A stretch of 64,000 nt of DNA from DATAXP01 sp036272935 (GTDB taxonomy: Bacteria > Planctomycetota > Planctomycetia > Pirellulales > PNKZ01). The stretch spans positions 1-64,000 of the forward strand of contig DATAXP010000023.1 in the NCBI GenBank assembly GCA_036272935.1. Direction: 5' to 3'. Each line of letters starts with the position of its first letter. Position 1 is the first letter of the stretch. The notes under the pieces were generated by a model. It was not told where the DNA came from. It saw only the letters and a program-made list of their open reading frames with translations, and did not search any database. This document shows, one piece after another, positions 60,923-64,000 of the stretch. The position numbers and the translations under genes were made by a program.

Positions 60923-62206
60923 GTGAGTAAGATGGAGGGCATGAAGCTCGCCCCACCTGCCGAGCGGAAGTCGGCTTCCGCTGCCGTCTCGACCGCCGCC
61001 AACGACGCCACGCCCCCCAGCACCGGTTCGCCACCCGCGCGCTCGGCCACGGCGCGCCTGGTATCGCTCGATGCTTATCGTGGGTTCATCATGCTGATGC
61101 TCGCCTCGAGCGGCTTTGGCCTGGTGAAACTGGCCAAGACCGTGCCGAGTCCGGTGACTGAGTTCCTCGCCGGGCAGATGCAGCACGTCGCCTGGCGAGG
61201 CTACGCGTTCTGGGACCTGATCCAGCCGGCGTTCATGTTCATGGTCGGCGTGTCGATGCCGTTTTCATATGGCGCCCGGCGGGCGCGCGGCGCGACATGG
61301 GGCCAAATGCTCTGGCACGCCCTGGTGCGGTCGATCATCCTGGTGTTTCTCGGTTTGTTGCTGGCGAGCCATGCGACGCCCGCGGTGAATTACAAGTTCA
61401 CCAACGTGCTGGCGCAGATCGGGCTGGGATACACGTTCCTATTCCTGATCTGGAGCCTGGGCCCGACGGTGCAGTCGCTGGCCATCGTGGCGATTCTGGC
61501 CAGCTACGGTTGGCTGTTCTACCAGCATCCGTTGCCCGATCGCGAGCAATGGCCCGACGATGGCGTGACGCAGCAGGATAGTGACGACGGTGCAATCATC
61601 GAAGGCCCCGGCGCGCCGTGGAGCAAGGGGATCAACTTTGCCGCCGAGCAGGATCGGCGATTCTTGAACCTGTTTCCGCGCAACAAGCCGTTTGTTTTCG
61701 ATGCAGGAGGTTACCAAACGCTGAATTTCGTGCCCTCTTTGGCGACGATGTTGCTGGGCGTGCTGGCCGGGGAGCTGCTGCGCTCAAGTGTCGGCGCGCG
61801 AGGCAGAATTCTTTGGCTCGTGGTGGGTGGCGCCGTGTGTCTGGCGGCTGGCATGGCGCTCGACATGACCGTGCTGCCAAGCGTCAAGCGCATCTGGACC
61901 CCTTCGTGGGTGCTGGTCAGCGGCGCATGGACATTGTGGATGCTCGCGGCATTCTACGCCGTGATCGACGTCGGCGGTTGGTGGCGATGGTCGATGCCGC
62001 TGGTGGTGGTCGGCTGCAATTCGATTGTGATGTATCTGATGTCGCAACTGATCGATGAGTGGATCGCGGGGAACGTTCGCAAAGTGGCCGGAGACGACGC
62101 GTTTGCCGGCGACTACGGCCCGCTCATGTTGAGCGCGAGCGTGGTGGCTGTGGAGTGGCTGGTCTGCGTGTGGCTGTACCGGCAGAAGTTGTTCGTGCGG
62201 ATTTGA
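60923..62206 (+). CDS. Polytopic acyltransferase-like membrane protein (DUF5009/HGSNAT-like)
   Basis: A 427-residue protein with an Ala/Pro-rich cytoplasmic start and about ten transmembrane helices. The N-terminal signature RLVSLDAYRGFIMLMLASSGF and the loop AFWDLIQPAFMFMVGVSMPFS are typical of the heparan-alpha-glucosaminide N-acetyltransferase/DUF5009 group, which acetylates sugars across the membrane. The substrate is unknown. It follows the OYE gene by 33 bases on the same strand. Confidence 0.85.
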   Translation: MSKMEGMKLAPPAERKSASAAVSTAANDATPPSTGSPPARSATARLVSLDAYRGFIMLMLASSGFGLVKLAKTVPSPVTEFLAGQMQHVAWRGYAFWDLIQPAFMFMVGVSMPFSYGARRARGATWGQMLWHALVRSIILVFLGLLLASHATPAVNYKFTNVLAQIGLGYTFLFLIWSLGPTVQSLAIVAILASYGWLFYQHPLPDREQWPDDGVTQQDSDDGAIIEGPGAPWSKGINFAAEQDRRFLNLFPRNKPFVFDAGGYQTLNFVPSLATMLLGVLAGELLRSSVGARGRILWLVVGGAVCLAAGMALDMTVLPSVKRIWTPSWVLVSGAWTLWMLAAFYAVIDVGGWWRWSMPLVVVGCNSIVMYLMSQLIDEWIAGNVRKVAGDDAFAGDYGPLMLSASVVAVEWLVCVWLYRQKLFVRI

Positions 62207-62231
62207 ACCTGGCATTGACGGAGAAGTGGCG

Positions 62232-63128
62232 ATGACTCGATGGCGATCGGCGGCGTGGTGGTTGATGGTAGTCGTGGTGGCGACGGCGCCGGTTGCGGGC
62301 GCCGAGAGCATCGATCTGTGGCCGGGCGCGGCTCCCGACGAACCGGCCGACGTGAAAGAGCTGGGAGAAGAAAAAGTGCTCGATCCCGGAGGCGCCACGT
62401 CGATCATGCGGATCACGAACGTCACGCGGCCGCAGCTCGAGGTCTTTCCGGCGCCTGCCGACAAGAACCGCGGCGCGGCACTGCTGATCGCCCCCGGCGG
62501 CGGATACAACATTCTGGCTTGGGAGCACGAAGGAACCGAGGTTGCCGCGTGGGCCAACTCGGTCGGCATGACGGCGTTTGTGCTCAAGTATCGCGTGCCG
62601 CGGCGTTCCGACCAGCCGAAGGACAAGCCTCCGCTGCAACCGCTCGAAGACGCCCAACGCGCGATGTCGATCGTGCGCAGCCGCGCAAGTCAATGGGGGA
62701 TTGATCCCAAGCGCATTGGCACCATCGGCTTTTCCGCCGGCGGCAATCTCGCAGCGAACCTGGCCACGCATTTCGAGAAGCGCGCCTATCAGCCAGTCGA
62801 CACCACTGATCAGACGAGTTGCCGGCCTGATTTTGTTGCGCTGATCTATCCCGGCGGAGTGATTGATCCATCGACGGGGACGTTGAATCCGGCATTCGAG
62901 TTCACCAAACAATCGCCGCCGGCATTCTGCGTTCACGCCACGAACGACAAGGGATCGTCGGAGAATAGCGTCGCGGTGTACCTGGCCCAAAAACGGTTAG
63001 GTCTGCCGGCCGAGATGCACCTTTACGCGCTGGGCGGACACGGCTTCGGCATGCGCGGTAAAGGAGCTGTCACGGCGTGGCCAGCGGCGCTCGAACAATG
63101 GCTGCGCGGACAGAACTTTTTGCAATAG
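62232..63128 (+). CDS. Secreted alpha/beta hydrolase (esterase, BD-FAE-like)
   Basis: A 298-residue esterase with a signal peptide (TRWRSAAWWLMVVVVATAPVAG). Catalytic Ser in GTIGFSAGGNLAAN, oxyanion region in LLIAPGGGYNILAWEHEG, acid in VHATNDKGS and His in GGHGFGM. Such enzymes in planctomycetes are often annotated as xylan or acetyl esterases. GGAG precedes the ATG at 62232; a GTG six bases earlier is an alternative. It lies 25 bases after the acyltransferase gene. Confidence 0.87.
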   Translation: MTRWRSAAWWLMVVVVATAPVAGAESIDLWPGAAPDEPADVKELGEEKVLDPGGATSIMRITNVTRPQLEVFPAPADKNRGAALLIAPGGGYNILAWEHEGTEVAAWANSVGMTAFVLKYRVPRRSDQPKDKPPLQPLEDAQRAMSIVRSRASQWGIDPKRIGTIGFSAGGNLAANLATHFEKRAYQPVDTTDQTSCRPDFVALIYPGGVIDPSTGTLNPAFEFTKQSPPAFCVHATNDKGSSENSVAVYLAQKRLGLPAEMHLYALGGHGFGMRGKGAVTAWPAALEQWLRGQNFLQ

Positions 63129-63192
63129 GCGACAGGCTACGGGCTTCAGGTCCGGTGTGTCACCCGTCGCCCGGAGCCTGTAGCCCGTCGCC
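63128..63192. repeat. Inverted repeat, ggcgacaggctacgggct family, between convergent genes
   Basis: Arms 63128-63148 and 63173-63192 are inverted copies with about three mismatches (some G-U compensated). It lies between the convergent esterase and ThuA genes and may terminate both. I associate the cggctacgggctt motif with planctomycete genomes. Confidence 0.6.
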
Positions 63193-63197
63193 CCGCT

Positions 63198-64000
63198 TCA
63201 CCGTAGGCTCACGCGATTGGCCGTCGGAAAATCGGCCGGTGGCGGTTGCGTGGTTACCTTGCCGCTGGCAGCCCACTCGGCGCCGCGCTGCAGGGTGACG
63301 ATGAAGCCAACGCAGCGCATCGCCTCGGCATCGTGCCCCAGCGTGGTGTGGAACACGTGGCCGCGGCCAAAGTTCACCGTGAACAGACACGGCTGGTGCT
63401 CGTCGTTGCTCTGGGGAACGTTGCCGTTCGGACCGCGTGTGGCAAACGCAGTCGACAACACGTGAACGTTCATCGGCGAGCCACGCATCCGCAGGTACAA
63501 CTCGTCACGGCCGTGCAGCCATTGCCGAGGCAGGCCGACGTTGATGGGATGGTCGTGATCGCGCGCCACGATCTCGAACGTACCCCACGGACCGTGGATT
63601 CTCGGCGTCGTCGGCCGCTCGTCAACGACGGTGCCGCTGTCGTCGTAGCGAATGAGCTGGCCGCCATCCTCGCTTCGGCCGCCCCATTCGCGCAACCCCA
63701 CGATCTGCTGATACTGGGGCCATTCGGGGAAGGCGCTCCCCGCCGCGTGGACCACGACCACGCCGCCGCCGCCTTCGACGAAATTGACGAACGCGGCCTT
63801 GGTCGCTTCGGGCCACGGTTGGCCGTTGTAGTTCAGCACCACCAGGCGATACGCCCCGAAGTTCGGTTGAAAGCCCCGCATGTCGTGGCCTTTGGGCGGC
63901 GTGGTGGCGACGTCGACAGTAAAGATCTGCGAATCCTCGAGGTGATGCTTCAGCGACGGCGTGGTCGCCTGCCAGTCGTGATCCCCTTGGCCATCGATGA
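63198..64000 (-). CDS. ThuA-domain protein, 5'-truncated by window edge
   Basis: C-terminal part (about 267 residues) of a trehalose-utilisation (ThuA)-type glutamine-amidotransferase-like protein. The frame is open to the window end with the characteristic start IDGQGDHDWQATTPSLK and HLEDSQIFTVDVATTP, followed by YRLVVLNYNGQPWPE, GGGGVVVVHAAGSAFPEW and VFHTTLGHDAEAM. The 5' end, and any signal peptide, lies beyond base 64000. The family is common in planctomycete sugar-related regions; its reaction is unproven. Converges with the esterase gene. Confidence 0.9.
   Translation of the reverse strand, partial: IDGQGDHDWQATTPSLKHHLEDSQIFTVDVATTPPKGHDMRGFQPNFGAYRLVVLNYNGQPWPEATKAAFVNFVEGGGGVVVVHAAGSAFPEWPQYQQIVGLREWGGRSEDGGQLIRYDDSGTVVDERPTTPRIHGPWGTFEIVARDHDHPINVGLPRQWLHGRDELYLRMRGSPMNVHVLSTAFATRGPNGNVPQSNDEHQPCLFTVNFGRGHVFHTTLGHDAEAMRCVGFIVTLQRGAEWAASGKVTTQPPPADFPTANRVSLR

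Overview
The window is GC-rich bacterial chromosome, most likely from a planctomycete of the Pirellulales type. I infer this from the gene families and repeat families together: a sulfatase with a formylglycine site, a proline-rich prenyltransferase-repeat protein, an LpoB-like/COG3014-like lipoprotein pair, a formylmethanofuran-dehydrogenase subunit C homologue, an aspartokinase with doubled regulatory domains, and several families of intergenic inverted repeats that I associate with this group. No 16S gene is present, so the taxonomy is an inference.

Layout. 1-0.8 kb: 3' part of an IS630-type transposase cut by the window edge. 1.2-7.1 kb: seven two-component genes, including two FixJ-like regulators (one with a degenerate receiver), stand-alone and tandem receivers, and a soluble receiver-histidine kinase hybrid with a degenerate GGDEF-like tail. 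7.3-21.4 kb: one long minus-strand [NiFe]-hydrogenase locus read hypF-hypC-hypD-hypE-FNT channel-small subunit-large subunit-NifU-like-67 aa protein-DUF5947-DUF6084-345 aa protein-111 aa protein-maturation protease-38 aa membrane peptide-hypA-hypB. Subunit features (a CxxD proximal-cluster motif, no Tat signal, this accessory gene set) point to a group 1h, 'actinobacterial type' high-affinity uptake hydrogenase, the kind known to oxidise H2 at atmospheric levels during energy limitation. A putative promoter and a palindrome lie upstream of hypF.

21.6-50.7 kb: mixed housekeeping and envelope genes, including an alpha/beta hydrolase, a lipoprotein pair, a ThuA/BPL_N-like amidotransferase, a basic repeat protein, initiator tRNA-Met with promoter and terminator, lpdA, a GT-C-like membrane protein, an HtrA protease, aat, glgC, a sulfatase, a redoxin/haem/copper-monooxygenase-like protein, a TPR protein, an FhcC homologue, a porin, a D-2-hydroxyacid dehydrogenase, an acyl-AMP ligase, an M42 peptidase and a ParDE module. 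50.9-55.3 kb: threonine-branch operon hom-apgM-like-lysC, where the phosphoglycerate-mutase-like protein is a candidate homoserine kinase. 55.4-64 kb: a bifunctional-nuclease domain protein, UDP-glucuronate decarboxylase, a PcrA/UvrD helicase, an old-yellow-enzyme relative, a membrane acyltransferase, an esterase and a ThuA-domain gene cut by the right edge.

The strongest candidate for an incompletely described system is the hydrogenase accessory block (7.97-12.5 kb): NifU-like protein, two DUF families, two proteins I cannot name, a 67 aa protein and a 38 aa membrane peptide, tightly spaced and mostly translationally coupled. It lies next to a receiver-rich signalling cluster that could regulate it.
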